Below, piece by piece: positions 16,410 through 25,493 of a DNA stretch of 38,061 nucleotides (position 1 is the first letter of the stretch; the number at the start of each line of letters is the position of its first letter). Location: the NCBI GenBank assembly GCA_021781705.1, contig JAJXWI010000015.1, positions 1 to 38,061 on the forward strand. The letters are read 5' to 3'. Origin of the DNA: a bacterium. GTDB lineage: Bacteria; Verrucomicrobiota; Lentisphaeria; Victivallales; GWF2-38-69. The notes beneath the pieces are model-generated. The model ran no database searches and was not told the origin of the DNA. It saw nothing but the letters and a program-made list of their open reading frames with translations. The position numbers and the translations under genes were made by a program.

Positions 16410-17333
16410 ATGACGATGTCAGGAATAAAAGCGTTAATTGTTGGTAAAGGCTCCATCGGAAAACGACATGGAGATGTTTTAGCTGGATTGGGGTTGAACG
16501 TTTATTTTATTTCGCGCCATGATGCATCTGGTTCTAACACTTTTGCTTCTTTGCCAGGTGCCTTTGAATATGACAAGTTTGACTATGTTGTTGTTGCCAA
16601 TCGAACGAGTGAGCATATTGCTTCATTACTTGAACTGGAACGGCTTGGATTCAAAGGTAAATGTCTTGTCGAAAAGCCTCTTTTTACAACAGCCTCAGAT
16701 ACTGGCAAGTTCAATTATGATTTAACCGTAGGATATGTGCTACGCTTTAATCCGATGCTTCAGCGATTACGGGAGATTATATCAGGGCAGAAAATTTTAT
16801 CAATTAATGCTTATTGTGGACAATATCTGCCTGAATGGCGTCCCAACCAGGACTATAGGCAATGTTATTCATCATCTAGAGTGCTTGGTGGTGGAGCATT
16901 GCGTGATTTAAGCCACGAGCTCGATTATTTACAGTATATTGCCGGTGGATGGAAAAGGGTGGTGGCGCTTGGAGGGAAATATAGTGGTCTTGAGATAGAT
17001 TCAGATGATCAATATATGATTTTGATGGAAAGTGATTCCGGAGCAATGAGTTCCTGTCATATCAATTATTTGGACAGGAATATCAGGCGCTTTTGCGCAG
17101 TGGAGTACGAAGGAGGGAGTGTCATTGTTGACTTTATAGGAGCTACGTTCACTCACAATAAGATTGTTGAAAAGTTTAGTTTTGATCGGGATGATATGTT
17201 TATTTCCATGCATAAAGCGATGCTGAATAGTGATTCTAGCATAATTTGCTCTTATGCAGATGGGGTACGAACGGTACATCTGATTGATGCGATAGAGGAG
17301 TCTGCCAAAAAAGGTGCTTGGATATGTTGCTAG
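16410..17333 (+). CDS. Gfo/Idh/MocA-family oxidoreductase
   Basis: This 307-residue NAD(P)-dependent dehydrogenase starts with a Rossmann GKGSIGKRHG motif and has the family's EKP signature in LVEKPLF, here containing the usual catalytic Lys. It is shorter than most relatives (330-350). Similar genes occur beside nonulosonic acid genes in flagellar glycosylation islands, but the substrate is not known to me. It begins a second block with noticeably higher GC than the leg run, and overlaps the CMP-sugar synthetase gene by 10 bases. ATG codons at 16410 and 16416 are both possible starts. It may modify the nonulosonic acid or a precursor. Confidence 0.75.
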   Translation: MTMSGIKALIVGKGSIGKRHGDVLAGLGLNVYFISRHDASGSNTFASLPGAFEYDKFDYVVVANRTSEHIASLLELERLGFKGKCLVEKPLFTTASDTGKFNYDLTVGYVLRFNPMLQRLREIISGQKILSINAYCGQYLPEWRPNQDYRQCYSSSRVLGGGALRDLSHELDYLQYIAGGWKRVVALGGKYSGLEIDSDDQYMILMESDSGAMSSCHINYLDRNIRRFCAVEYEGGSVIVDFIGATFTHNKIVEKFSFDRDDMFISMHKAMLNSDSSIICSYADGVRTVHLIDAIEESAKKGAWICC

Positions 17334-18049
17334 AAAAATCAATAATAAATGCCTGGATTTTTGCTCGCGGAGGGTCTAAAGGGCTTCCTGGGAAAAACAT
17401 CAAACCGCTTTGTGGAAAGCCATTGATTGCCTATTCAATTGATGTAGCGCGGAAATCAAAATACATTTCTGATATTTTTGTATCAACAGATTGTGATGAT
17501 ATCGCACGAGTTGCCCAGGAATATGGGGCTAAAGTGCCTTTTATTCGTCCTGTCGAACTTGCTGGTGACAAATCCCCTGAATATTTGTCATGGAAACATG
17601 CATTGGAGTTCTCAGTAAATAATGGGATAAGAACTGATATTTTAGTGGTATTGCCGACGACGTCTCCCTTGCGGACGGCTGCCGATGTTGATGGGTGTAT
17701 TGATCATTTTGTTGCTTCTAAAGGTTCAGATGTAGCTATTGCCGTGAGTAAATCAAATCATCATCCATCATTCAATATGGTTTTTAGAGATGAAAATGGT
17801 CATGTCGAGTTAGCTTTGCCAATGGAACAAAAAATTGCCAGACGGCAGGATGCAATATCGGTTTACAATATTACTACCGCAGTATATGTTACTACCCCGA
17901 ATTATGTTTTATCAACTAACTCATATTTTGATGGGAATGTAACTTCTATTGTTATTCCGGAAGAGAATGCCGTAGATATTGATACACAGATGGATTTTAT
18001 GCTTGCTGAACTATTATTGAAAAAGAGGCTTCATGAAAACAATCTTTGA
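17324..18049 (+). CDS. legF: CMP-nonulosonate (legionaminate) cytidylyltransferase
   Basis: This enzyme activates the free nine-carbon acid with CTP to the CMP-sugar used by glycosyltransferases. The 241-residue NeuA-like protein has the nucleotide loop IFARGGSKGLPGKN near the N-terminus, followed by KPLIAYSI, a VLPTTSPLR segment and VDIDTQMD near the end. An in-frame TTG lies two codons upstream at 17318, but the ATG at 17324 is the better start. Campylobacter calls the homologue PtmB/LegF. It overlaps its neighbours at both ends and is followed by a PtmA-like gene, the same pairing seen in Campylobacter flagellin-modification loci. Confidence 0.9.
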   Translation: MLLEKSIINAWIFARGGSKGLPGKNIKPLCGKPLIAYSIDVARKSKYISDIFVSTDCDDIARVAQEYGAKVPFIRPVELAGDKSPEYLSWKHALEFSVNNGIRTDILVVLPTTSPLRTAADVDGCIDHFVASKGSDVAIAVSKSNHHPSFNMVFRDENGHVELALPMEQKIARRQDAISVYNITTAVYVTTPNYVLSTNSYFDGNVTSIVIPEENAVDIDTQMDFMLAELLLKKRLHENNL

Positions 18050-18836
18050 GCTGATTGATCTTAAAGGGCGATGTGCTGTTATTACCGGAGCGACTGGATA
18101 TCTTGGGAGAACTTTTTGCCATACTTTGGCTGAACTTAACTGTAATATAGTAATTGTTGACATCAATCCCGACAAATGTAAGGAGTTTGCAACTGAAATA
18201 TCCAGCAAGTATGGTGTTGATTCTTTGGCTCTGGATTGTTATCTTTCAATCGAATCCAATGTTGCCGCCATTCCTGAGAAAGTACAGAAACATTTTGGCA
18301 GGATGGATATCCTCATTAATAATGCGGCTTATGTTGGGACTAGCGGTTTGCAAGGATGGGCTACTTCCTTTGATAAACAATCAACATCTACTTGGCGCCA
18401 GGCGCTTGAAGTCAATTTAACGGCAGTATTTACTTTGTGTCGTGAAAGTGTGCCTCTTTTGAAAAATAGCGGAAACGGTTCGATAATTAACATTGCTTCA
18501 ATTTATGGTTTACTAGGTCCTGATTGGGGACTGTATGATGGAACGGAGATGGGCAATCCAGCGGCATATTCCGCCAGTAAGGGCGGGTTGATCCAGTTTA
18601 CGCGTTGGCTTTCTACCACATGCGCTCCGGGAATCAGAGCTAACAGTATTTGTCCTGGTGGAATATTTAGAAATCAGGATAAAGTATTTCTAGAACGATA
18701 TATTTCTAAAACTCCATTACGCAGAATGGCTATTGAGGAAGACTTTAAGGGGATTATAGCCTATTTAAGTTCTGATATGTCTAGATATGTCTCAGGGCAG
18801 AATTTTATAATAGACGGTGGATTTTCTGCCTGGTAA
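18033..18836 (+). CDS. ptmA: Short-chain dehydrogenase, PtmA-like
   Basis: This 267-residue classical SDR has the cofactor loop TGATGYLG (19-26), NNAAY (97-100 region), the catalytic S156, Y179 and K183, and the IDGGFSAW ending common to the class. In Campylobacter a homologue next to ptmB is needed for flagellin nonulosonate modification; its exact reaction is not evident from sequence. A GAGG ribosome site lies inside the end of the previous gene, which it overlaps by 17 bases. Classification as SDR is firm; the ptmA name rests mainly on context. Confidence 0.78.
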   Translation: MKTIFELIDLKGRCAVITGATGYLGRTFCHTLAELNCNIVIVDINPDKCKEFATEISSKYGVDSLALDCYLSIESNVAAIPEKVQKHFGRMDILINNAAYVGTSGLQGWATSFDKQSTSTWRQALEVNLTAVFTLCRESVPLLKNSGNGSIINIASIYGLLGPDWGLYDGTEMGNPAAYSASKGGLIQFTRWLSTTCAPGIRANSICPGGIFRNQDKVFLERYISKTPLRRMAIEEDFKGIIAYLSSDMSRYVSGQNFIIDGGFSAW

Positions 18837-18856
18837 AAATAAAGGGCTTCTTACTA

Positions 18857-19879
18857 ATGTTTGCATATTGCATTAAAACAGATGCATCTATTTTAGATGC
18901 AATTAAAAACTTGGATGCAAGTGGCCTTGGAATTTGTCTGGTCATAGATTCCAATAGCAGGCTGGTCGGGACTTTGTCTGATGGAGATATTCGGAGAGCC
19001 TTAATTAAAGGAAAAAATCTATCAACTCTGGTCAATGAACATTTGAATTGCAATTTCTATGCAGTTTCGCCTACAGCCAGCCGAGTAGAAGTGCTAGAGA
19101 TTATGCATGCTCTAAAACTCAACCAGGTTCCCATTATTGACCCCGCAGGAAAATTAATGGGTCTCCACTTGATTCATTCGTTGCTCAGTCACCAAATTAA
19201 AGATAATTGGGCAGTAATTATGGCTGGCGGAAAAGGAACCCGTTTGGGAGAAGTAACCTCAACTATACCCAAGCCTATGATTAAGGTGGCAGGCCGTCCA
19301 ATATTGGAACGCATTATTTTACACTTGATCGGGCATAAAATTAAAGATTTTTATATTTCAGTAAATCATCTATCTCATATAATTGAAGACTATTTTAAGG
19401 ATGGAAGTCAATGGGGATGCAACATCCACTATTTGCGGGAAGATAAACCATTGGGGACGGGTGGAGCTCTATCTCTCTTGCCCTCAGTTCCTGGGAGTCC
19501 TCTCTTATTATTAAATGGCGACTTGATCCTGGAATCTGATATAGACAATATGCTAAAGTTTCATCAAACCAATAATTATTATGCCACGATGGGTGTTCAT
19601 TATTATAGTCATGAGGTACCTTTCGGTTGTGTTGAAGTGGATCAGAATAGAATTGTAACATTGGAAGAGAAGCCATTGCTCTCCAAAATTATTAATGCCG
19701 GAGTTTATGTCTTATCTCCTGAAGCCGTTACTTCTGTTCCGAAAAATACTTTTTTCCCAATAACTGCGCTATTTGAAGCTGCACTGAATGAAAAACGCTC
19801 ATGTGGCGCTTATTATTTGGACGGTGATTGGATTGATGTTGGCGTCCCAGAGCAACTTAGACATGCAAGAGGATTATAA
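18857..19879 (+). CDS. ptmE: CBS-domain sugar-1-phosphate nucleotidyltransferase, PtmE-like
   Basis: The 340 residues comprise a pair of CBS domains (about 1-115), which usually bind adenine nucleotides and regulate, and a nucleotidyltransferase domain with MAGGKGTRL and the PKPMIKVAGRP segment. The same arrangement is found in Campylobacter PtmE, a glucosamine-1-phosphate guanylyltransferase that feeds GDP-linked precursors to legionaminic acid. Its presence suggests LegB here may use GDP-GlcNAc rather than UDP-GlcNAc. No mutase or glucosamine-phosphate synthase paralogue is in the window, so the precursor must come from central metabolism. AAAGGG precedes the ATG. Confidence 0.82.
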   Translation: MFAYCIKTDASILDAIKNLDASGLGICLVIDSNSRLVGTLSDGDIRRALIKGKNLSTLVNEHLNCNFYAVSPTASRVEVLEIMHALKLNQVPIIDPAGKLMGLHLIHSLLSHQIKDNWAVIMAGGKGTRLGEVTSTIPKPMIKVAGRPILERIILHLIGHKIKDFYISVNHLSHIIEDYFKDGSQWGCNIHYLREDKPLGTGGALSLLPSVPGSPLLLLNGDLILESDIDNMLKFHQTNNYYATMGVHYYSHEVPFGCVEVDQNRIVTLEEKPLLSKIINAGVYVLSPEAVTSVPKNTFFPITALFEAALNEKRSCGAYYLDGDWIDVGVPEQLRHARGL

Positions 19880-19924
19880 TCTTGAAGATAGTTGAGCATG
19901 CATTTAAATATTTAAAAAAATCTT

Positions 19925-20776
19925 ATGAAAAATATTAGAATAATTCCCAGGCTTGATATAAAAGGTCCAAATCTCGTGAAAGGCATTCACCTTGAAGGAT
20001 TGAGGGTTCTTGGGAAGCCAGAAGATTTTGCACGGTGCTATTACGAAAATGGGGCCGATGAGCTCTTTTTTCAGGATACGGTAGCCAGCTTATACGATAG
20101 AAATAGCCTGCAAGATATCATTACAAAAACAGCTAAAGAGATATTCATTCCTCTAACCGTTGGCGGTGGATTGCGCACTATAGATGATATCCGAAATGTT
20201 CTTAGAGCGGGAGCAGATAAAGTAGCAATTAATACTGCGGCAGTCAAAAATCCATATTTTATTCGTGAAGCATCATTGAAATTCGGTTCTTCAACCATTG
20301 TTGTAGCTATAGAAGCAATAAAAGGCAGTGATGGCAGATATCTGGCGTTTACCGATAATGGTCGCGAATACAGCGGGTTAGAAGTTGTCTCTTGGGCTAG
20401 AAAAGTCGAAGAATTGGGAGCAGGAGAAATTGTTATTACCTCTGTGGATAAAGAGGGAACAGGAGAAGGATATGATTTGGACTTAATTAGATTAGTAAGT
20501 GAATCTGTTACAGTTCCTGTTATAGCACATGGTGGGGCCAGTTGTCCAGAAAATATAGTGCAAGCCATACGCTATGGTAAAGCAGACGCGGTCGCCATTG
20601 CTTCAATTTTACATTATTCCGTTATGAAATCATTCGTTACGTATTCTTGCGACTACCGCGAAGAGGGTAATACCACCTTTTTAAATGCAGGGAAAATTCC
20701 AAAAATGATTAAACCCAGTTCTTTAAGTGACATTAGGGCTGTTTTAATTAAAGAAAATATCCCAACAAGATTCTAA
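19925..20776 (+). CDS. wbuZ: HisF-like ammonia-channelling subunit for sugar amidation (WbuZ type)
   Basis: The 283-residue TIM barrel clearly resembles the cyclase HisF of histidine synthesis, with conserved FTDNG and VGGGLRT phosphate-binding stretches. Asp11 of HisF is kept (RLDIKG), but the second catalytic acid, Asp130, is Glu here (VVAIEAIKG), and the C-terminus is longer. In glycan clusters such proteins pass ammonia from the HisH-like partner to an amidotransferase that turns an acetamido group into an acetamidino group. The next two genes are exactly that partner and that amidotransferase, 1 and 2 bases apart. A role in histidine synthesis is unlikely because no other his gene is near. 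Confidence 0.88.
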   Translation: MKNIRIIPRLDIKGPNLVKGIHLEGLRVLGKPEDFARCYYENGADELFFQDTVASLYDRNSLQDIITKTAKEIFIPLTVGGGLRTIDDIRNVLRAGADKVAINTAAVKNPYFIREASLKFGSSTIVVAIEAIKGSDGRYLAFTDNGREYSGLEVVSWARKVEELGAGEIVITSVDKEGTGEGYDLDLIRLVSESVTVPVIAHGGASCPENIVQAIRYGKADAVAIASILHYSVMKSFVTYSCDYREEGNTTFLNAGKIPKMIKPSSLSDIRAVLIKENIPTRF

Positions 20777-20777
20777 T

Positions 20778-21443
20778 ATGACTAATTTATCTAAAAAAGT
20801 ACTTATCATTGATTACGGGCTAGGCAATCTTTTCAGTGTAACCCAAGCATTAATTAATATTGGGGTAAATGTAAAAACTACATCAAATCCAGACGAAATT
20901 GAATCCGCTGATGCAATAGTTCTTCCAGGGGTTGGCGCATTTAAGGACGCAATGAATAATTTAAAGGACCTTAATTTGATTGATTCAATAAAAAAATCTA
21001 TAGATTCAGGCAAACCCTTTCTTGGTATCTGCTTGGGTCTTCAATTGCTGTTTTCTGAGAGTGAAGAATTTGGGGTAACTAAGGGACTGGATATAGTAAA
21101 AGGGAAAGTAAAAAGATTTTCTAATAACAATCAGGAAGGTGAAATAAGAAAGGTTCCTCAAATTGGATGGAATCAGATTTCTAAAATAAACGGCAAATCA
21201 TGGGATTATACCCCGTTGAATGATATCAAAGAGGGTGAATTTATGTATTTCGTACACTCTTTTTATGTGGAGCCAGAAGAGCCGGTTGGCTTGTCACAGA
21301 CAAACTACGATGGACATTCTTATGTTTCCAGTATCCAAAAAGGTAATATTTTTGCTTGTCAATTTCATCCTGAAAAGAGTGGACATAAAGGTTTAAAAGT
21401 TTACAAAAATTGGGCCGAAATAAATAATTTAAAAAGGAATTAG
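20778..21443 (+). CDS. wbuY: HisH-like glutaminase subunit for sugar amidation (WbuY type)
   Basis: This class I glutamine amidotransferase releases ammonia from glutamine. The triad is complete: C85 in GICLGLQ and H197/E199 in FHPEKSG. The 221-residue length and the YGLGNLFSV opening match HisH and its glycan-cluster paralogues. It should form a heterodimer with the HisF-like protein encoded one base upstream, sending ammonia through the barrel to the PP-loop enzyme encoded next. Confidence 0.9.
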   Translation: MTNLSKKVLIIDYGLGNLFSVTQALINIGVNVKTTSNPDEIESADAIVLPGVGAFKDAMNNLKDLNLIDSIKKSIDSGKPFLGICLGLQLLFSESEEFGVTKGLDIVKGKVKRFSNNNQEGEIRKVPQIGWNQISKINGKSWDYTPLNDIKEGEFMYFVHSFYVEPEEPVGLSQTNYDGHSYVSSIQKGNIFACQFHPEKSGHKGLKVYKNWAEINNLKRN

Positions 21444-21445
21444 AT

Positions 21446-22660
21446 ATGAATCAAAATGAATTAGCAGTTTATTATGGACTTCCTAAGGAGGTGAAATTTT
21501 GCAAGAAATGCGTCATGAGCAATCAACGACCAACATCAACTATTGAGTTCAGGCACACAAAGGATAGTAAAAAGACTACTATGAATTTTGACGGCGGAGG
21601 AGTATGTGATGCTTGCCGTACTTCTGAGACTAAAGAGAAAATTAACTGGGCACAAAGAGAGAAGGAGTTAATTCAGTTATTAGATAAATACAGAAGCAAA
21701 GATGGCAGTTATGACTGTTTAGTTCCAGGGAGCGGCGGAAAAGACAGTGCATTTCAATCGCATGTATTGAAGTATAAGTATGGCATGCATCCACTAACGG
21801 TTACCTGGCCTCCTATACTTTACACCGACTACGGCTACAAAAATTTTAAAAACTGGATTGACAGTGGCTTCGATAATATCTCGTTTAACAGAAATGGTAA
21901 AACGATGAAACTATTAACAAAATTGTCAATCGAAAATCTGTTTCACCCGTTTCAAACCTTTATTTTAGGTCAAAAAAATCTTGCACCTAAAATTGCATGT
22001 AAATATGGAATACCTTTGATATTTTATGGAGAGAACGAAGCAGAGTACGGCAATCCTATTGCTGATAATTCTTCTTCGCTACGTGATAAATCGTATTATA
22101 GCTATAATAATTTAGATGAGATTTATTTAGGTGGAGTTTCAATTCGTGAGTTGAAGGAAAAATACAATGTGCCGCTTAATGACCTGCTCTCATTCTTGCC
22201 AGCAGATTCAAAAGAATTGGAACGATCGAATATCCAGGTACATTACTTAGGATACTACCTGAAGTGGACTCCGCAGGAAGTTTATTACTATGCTGTAGAA
22301 AATACAGGGTTTAAAGCGCGACCGTTTAGAACTCAAGGAACTTATAGCAAATATAATAGTATCGATGACAACATGGATGATTTGCACTACTATACTACTT
22401 TCATAAAGTTTGGAATAGGCAGAGCTACATACGATGCATCGCAGGAAATCAGAAATAAACACCTAACAAGAGATGACGGGAAGGCCTTGGTTAAAAAATT
22501 TGATGGCGAATTCCCAGACAGATATTTTAAAGAAATTATGGAGTATCTTGAGATTAATCCCGACCACTTTTGCAATGAATTAACTGACAAATTTCGCTCA
22601 CCGCATTTATGGAAAGAAGAAGATGGCGGATGGAGGTTAAGACATTCTGTTTGGTGCTAA
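21446..22660 (+). CDS. PP-loop N-acetyl sugar amidotransferase (WbpG/WbuX/PseA family)
   Basis: This 404-residue ATP-dependent enzyme adenylates the amide oxygen of an N-acetyl group and replaces it with ammonia, giving an acetamidino group. The PP-loop SGGKDS is at 96-101, and two CxxC pairs (C19/C22 and C54/C57) suggest a zinc knuckle. Family members act on pseudaminic or legionaminic acids (PseA-type) or on aminouronic acids (WbpG-type). With a full legionaminic route directly upstream, a legionaminic precursor is the best guess, but the GalNAcA branch cannot be excluded. AAGGA precedes the start. It closes the amidation trio. Confidence 0.87.
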   Translation: MNQNELAVYYGLPKEVKFCKKCVMSNQRPTSTIEFRHTKDSKKTTMNFDGGGVCDACRTSETKEKINWAQREKELIQLLDKYRSKDGSYDCLVPGSGGKDSAFQSHVLKYKYGMHPLTVTWPPILYTDYGYKNFKNWIDSGFDNISFNRNGKTMKLLTKLSIENLFHPFQTFILGQKNLAPKIACKYGIPLIFYGENEAEYGNPIADNSSSLRDKSYYSYNNLDEIYLGGVSIRELKEKYNVPLNDLLSFLPADSKELERSNIQVHYLGYYLKWTPQEVYYYAVENTGFKARPFRTQGTYSKYNSIDDNMDDLHYYTTFIKFGIGRATYDASQEIRNKHLTRDDGKALVKKFDGEFPDRYFKEIMEYLEINPDHFCNELTDKFRSPHLWKEEDGGWRLRHSVWC

Positions 22661-22722
22661 GTTAGATCTTGAAAGGTTCAATGAAAATTGATTTTTATTA
22701 ATAATAATGAAGGGATAAGATT

Positions 22723-23952
22723 GTGTATACAGAAATATCAAAATGTCGAATTAGTGGAAGTCCTAACCTTGTTACTGTATTATCACTTGGGCAACAATGT
22801 TTGACGGGTGTTTTTCCAAGGTCAATTGATGAAAACATTACGAAAGGGCCTTTGGATTTAGTATGGTGCCCTGATAGTGGACTTTTGCAATTGAAACAAT
22901 CATACAGTTCAGATGAGATGTATGGAGATAACTACGGGTATCGTTCAGGATTAAACTCAACAATGGTAAAGCACCTTGAGCAAAAAATTAGAATGTTGGA
23001 GCGCTTTGTAAATCTCAACGAGCATGATTTAGTGATAGACATTGGAAGTAATGATGCGACGTCCTTGAAGGCATACTCCGGTAAGCACAGAAAGGTTGGA
23101 ATAGATCCCACTGGGATAAAGTTTAAGAAATATTACAACGAAGATATCACTTTGATTTCTGATTTTTTTACAGCGCAAAAATTCAAAAAAGAATTTCCAA
23201 ATGATAAGGCAAAGATTATTACTTCTATTGGTATGTTTTATGACTTGGAAAGGCCGGTTGATTTTGTAAAGGATGTTGAACAATGTTTAGCAGATGAAGG
23301 TATTTGGCATTTTGAACAAAGCTATATGCCTAGTATGTTGAGGACCAACAGTTATGATACCATATGCCATGAACATTTAGAGTTTTATTCCTTTAAGGTT
23401 GTAAAAAGCATGATAGATAGTTGTGGGTTAAGAGTGGTAGATGTTCAAATGAACTCTATTAATGGGGGGAGTTTTGCAGTTACTGCCTGTAAGCCGAAAG
23501 CCTCATACGTTTCAAATAAACCAATAATAAACTGGCTATTGAAGCAAGAAAAAGAAATGGGCTTGGACACTCCCAAGCCATACCGTGATTTTGAAGAAAA
23601 AGTATTTAGGCATAGGAAAAACTTAACTGACTTAATTTCTGCGTTAGTTGCTGACGGGAAGCTAATTATTGGATATGGTGCAAGTACAAAGGGTAATGTT
23701 TTACTTCAATTTTGTGGTTTGACAAACAAGCAGATTCCTTATATTGCTGAAGTTAATGAGGAGAAATTTGGATCTTTCACTCCTGGAACTCATATTCCTA
23801 TCATAACTGAAGCAGAAGCAAAAGCAATGAACCCTGATTATTTCTTGGTACTTCCTTGGCATTTTAAAGACAGTATTCTTGCTCGTGAGAAAGAATATCT
23901 AGCTAAAGGGGGAAAATTTATTTTCCCATTACCAGAAATTGAGATTATTTAG
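22723..23952 (+). CDS. Sugar C-methyltransferase, NovU/TylC3-like
   Basis: The 409 residues match the three-part layout of NDP-4-ketosugar C-methyltransferases: an N-terminal cysteine-containing module (CRISGSP, SLGQQCLTGVFP), a SAM-binding domain with VIDIGSNDAT near 104-113, and a C-terminal Rossmann-like domain with IGYGASTKGNVLLQF. In known members a keto sugar is methylated at carbon, giving a branched sugar. Here no dedicated deoxyhexose dehydratase precedes it, so the substrate might be a keto sugar made by LegB or by the next gene. The start is GTG at 22723 with an AGGG-type ribosome site upstream. Family assignment is good; the substrate is unknown. Confidence 0.78.
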   Translation: MYTEISKCRISGSPNLVTVLSLGQQCLTGVFPRSIDENITKGPLDLVWCPDSGLLQLKQSYSSDEMYGDNYGYRSGLNSTMVKHLEQKIRMLERFVNLNEHDLVIDIGSNDATSLKAYSGKHRKVGIDPTGIKFKKYYNEDITLISDFFTAQKFKKEFPNDKAKIITSIGMFYDLERPVDFVKDVEQCLADEGIWHFEQSYMPSMLRTNSYDTICHEHLEFYSFKVVKSMIDSCGLRVVDVQMNSINGGSFAVTACKPKASYVSNKPIINWLLKQEKEMGLDTPKPYRDFEEKVFRHRKNLTDLISALVADGKLIIGYGASTKGNVLLQFCGLTNKQIPYIAEVNEEKFGSFTPGTHIPIITEAEAKAMNPDYFLVLPWHFKDSILAREKEYLAKGGKFIFPLPEIEII

Positions 23953-23971
23953 ATAAATTACGGAGAAGGTA

Positions 23972-24883
23972 TTGGGTTTGAAAGCAATTATTTTTGGGTC
24001 ATCTGGGCAGGATGGTTTTTACCTTACAAGATTATTAGAGCGGCATGGGTATGAAGTTATTGGATTTTCTCGTAGAGGATTAATCAAAGGAGATGTGAGT
24101 AATTATGGATTTGTGGAAGAATCAGTAAGGCGCATTCAGCCGAGCTATATTTTTCATTTCGCAGCAACATCTACTACTCAGCATTATGCATTGTTTGAAA
24201 ATCATCAATCCATAAGTACCGGAACTCTTAATATTCTTGAATCTGTACGAGTGCACTGCCCGAATGCAAAAGTATTTTTAGCAGGAAGTGCTATGCAATT
24301 TAAAAATGATGGGTTACCAGTTGATGAGTTAACTCCATTTGAAGCGTCAAGTCCTTATGCCATCGCACGTATCCAGTCTGTATATGCAGCTCGATACTAT
24401 AGAGATAAATTCGGTTTAAAAATCTATGTTGGTTATTTATTCAACCACGATAGCCCATTAAGAACAGAACAGCATGTAAATCAAAAGATCGTAAGTGCGG
24501 TTAAGCGAATATCTGCAGGGAGCGTGGAAAGATTAAAACTGGGAAACATTGATGTTAAAAAAGAATTTAACTATGCAGAAGACATTGTTCAAGCTATTTG
24601 GATATTGGTTAAACAAAATGATATTTTTGAAGTAGTAATTGGAAGCGGAGAAGCCTATAGTATAAAAGATTGGGTTCAATATTGCTTTAGCAAGATAAAT
24701 AAAAGGTGGCAAGACTACATAGAGATTAATGAAGGTTATATTCCTGAATATAAAATATTAATAAGCAACCCAAAACTAATTAAAAGCTTGGGCTGGAAAT
24801 CAAATATAAACTTTCCTGAATTGGCAGATGTTATGCTTGGAAAAGTGGAAATCAACCCCAAAAAAGAAAAATTTACCGAATGA
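23972..24883 (+). CDS. Atypical NAD-dependent sugar epimerase/dehydratase (GMD-like)
   Basis: The 303-residue extended SDR opens with [11 protein letters not shown], as in GDP-mannose 4,6-dehydratases. However, the catalytic Y-x3-K reads Y129-A-I-A-R133, with Arg in place of Lys, and the usual GSS-x-E segment reads GSAMQF. It may be a reductase or epimerase with altered chemistry, or have lost activity. TTG codons at 23972 and 23978 are candidate starts; the GGAGAAGG at 23962-23969 fits the second better. The gene overlaps the next by 4 bases. Placement after the C-methyltransferase suggests the two act on the same sugar. Confidence 0.7.
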   Translation: MGLKAIIFGSSGQDGFYLTRLLERHGYEVIGFSRRGLIKGDVSNYGFVEESVRRIQPSYIFHFAATSTTQHYALFENHQSISTGTLNILESVRVHCPNAKVFLAGSAMQFKNDGLPVDELTPFEASSPYAIARIQSVYAARYYRDKFGLKIYVGYLFNHDSPLRTEQHVNQKIVSAVKRISAGSVERLKLGNIDVKKEFNYAEDIVQAIWILVKQNDIFEVVIGSGEAYSIKDWVQYCFSKINKRWQDYIEINEGYIPEYKILISNPKLIKSLGWKSNINFPELADVMLGKVEINPKKEKFTE

Positions 24884-25410
24884 AAATATTTAAAATGCTA
24901 AAGTATCGTTTGCGAAATCCATTAAGACCACTAATGCGGTTGTTTAAGTTCTATTTTTATGATACATCGTATATTGTCGGGGATAGAGAAAAGCTCCATC
25001 TAGGCAATAGGGTCGCCGTTGCTAATACAATTTTTAATTTGTCAAGTGGTTCAATCTATGTTGGTGATTACACTATTTTTAGTTACAACGTAATGGTACT
25101 AACAGGTAGACACAATTTTTATAATGGAATGCGTGCATCTTTGGTAACAGGCGTGAACAGTCAATCTTGGGGTGGTGGAGAAGAAGAGGTGCCACCCTCG
25201 GGTTTTGATATTCATATTGGTTCTAGTGTTTGGATTGCAGCTGGTGTAATCATAACAGGAGGAGTAAAGATTGGTAATGGTGTAATTGTTGCTGCAAATG
25301 CTGTAGTTACGAAAGATATTCCAGATTACTCAATAGCTGCAGGTGTTCCAGCTAAAATAGTTGGTGATACAAGAACTCTATGTCGACCTCCTTCTAGTGT
25401 AAACGTTTGA
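24880..25410 (+). CDS. Hexapeptide-repeat acyltransferase (LbetaH, maltose O-acetyltransferase-like)
   Basis: The 176-residue protein shows hexapeptide-repeat turns ([43 protein letters not shown]) and the GVPAKIVG ending of sugar O-acetyltransferases. The histidine in TGRHNF is the expected catalytic residue. A basic N-terminal stretch of about 25 residues may touch the membrane. It would acetylate a sugar in the repeat unit. It overlaps the previous gene by 4 bases. Confidence 0.82.
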   Translation: MKIFKMLKYRLRNPLRPLMRLFKFYFYDTSYIVGDREKLHLGNRVAVANTIFNLSSGSIYVGDYTIFSYNVMVLTGRHNFYNGMRASLVTGVNSQSWGGGEEEVPPSGFDIHIGSSVWIAAGVIITGGVKIGNGVIVAANAVVTKDIPDYSIAAGVPAKIVGDTRTLCRPPSSVNV

Positions 25411-25493
25411 TGTAATATGTGTCATTTTAATAGCAGGTTTTTCCAGAAGATCTTCTTGTTAATGTTAAACAGTTTTATTTATGGGATAAATAT

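Noticed and set aside
11552-18049. Pseudaminic acid or plain sialic acid pathway
   Set aside because: A NeuC-type hydrolysing epimerase and a LegH/NeuD-type acetyltransferase are present instead of PseG and PseH types, and plain sialic acid would not need a dehydratase and an aminotransferase.
20071-20568. Minus-strand open frame of 165 codons opposite the HisF-like gene
   Set aside because: It is a shadow of a strongly conserved gene; the translated product is low in structure and has no motif.
19925-21443. HisF and HisH genes as part of a histidine operon
   Set aside because: No other his gene is near, Asp130 is replaced by Glu, and a PP-loop sugar amidotransferase follows directly.
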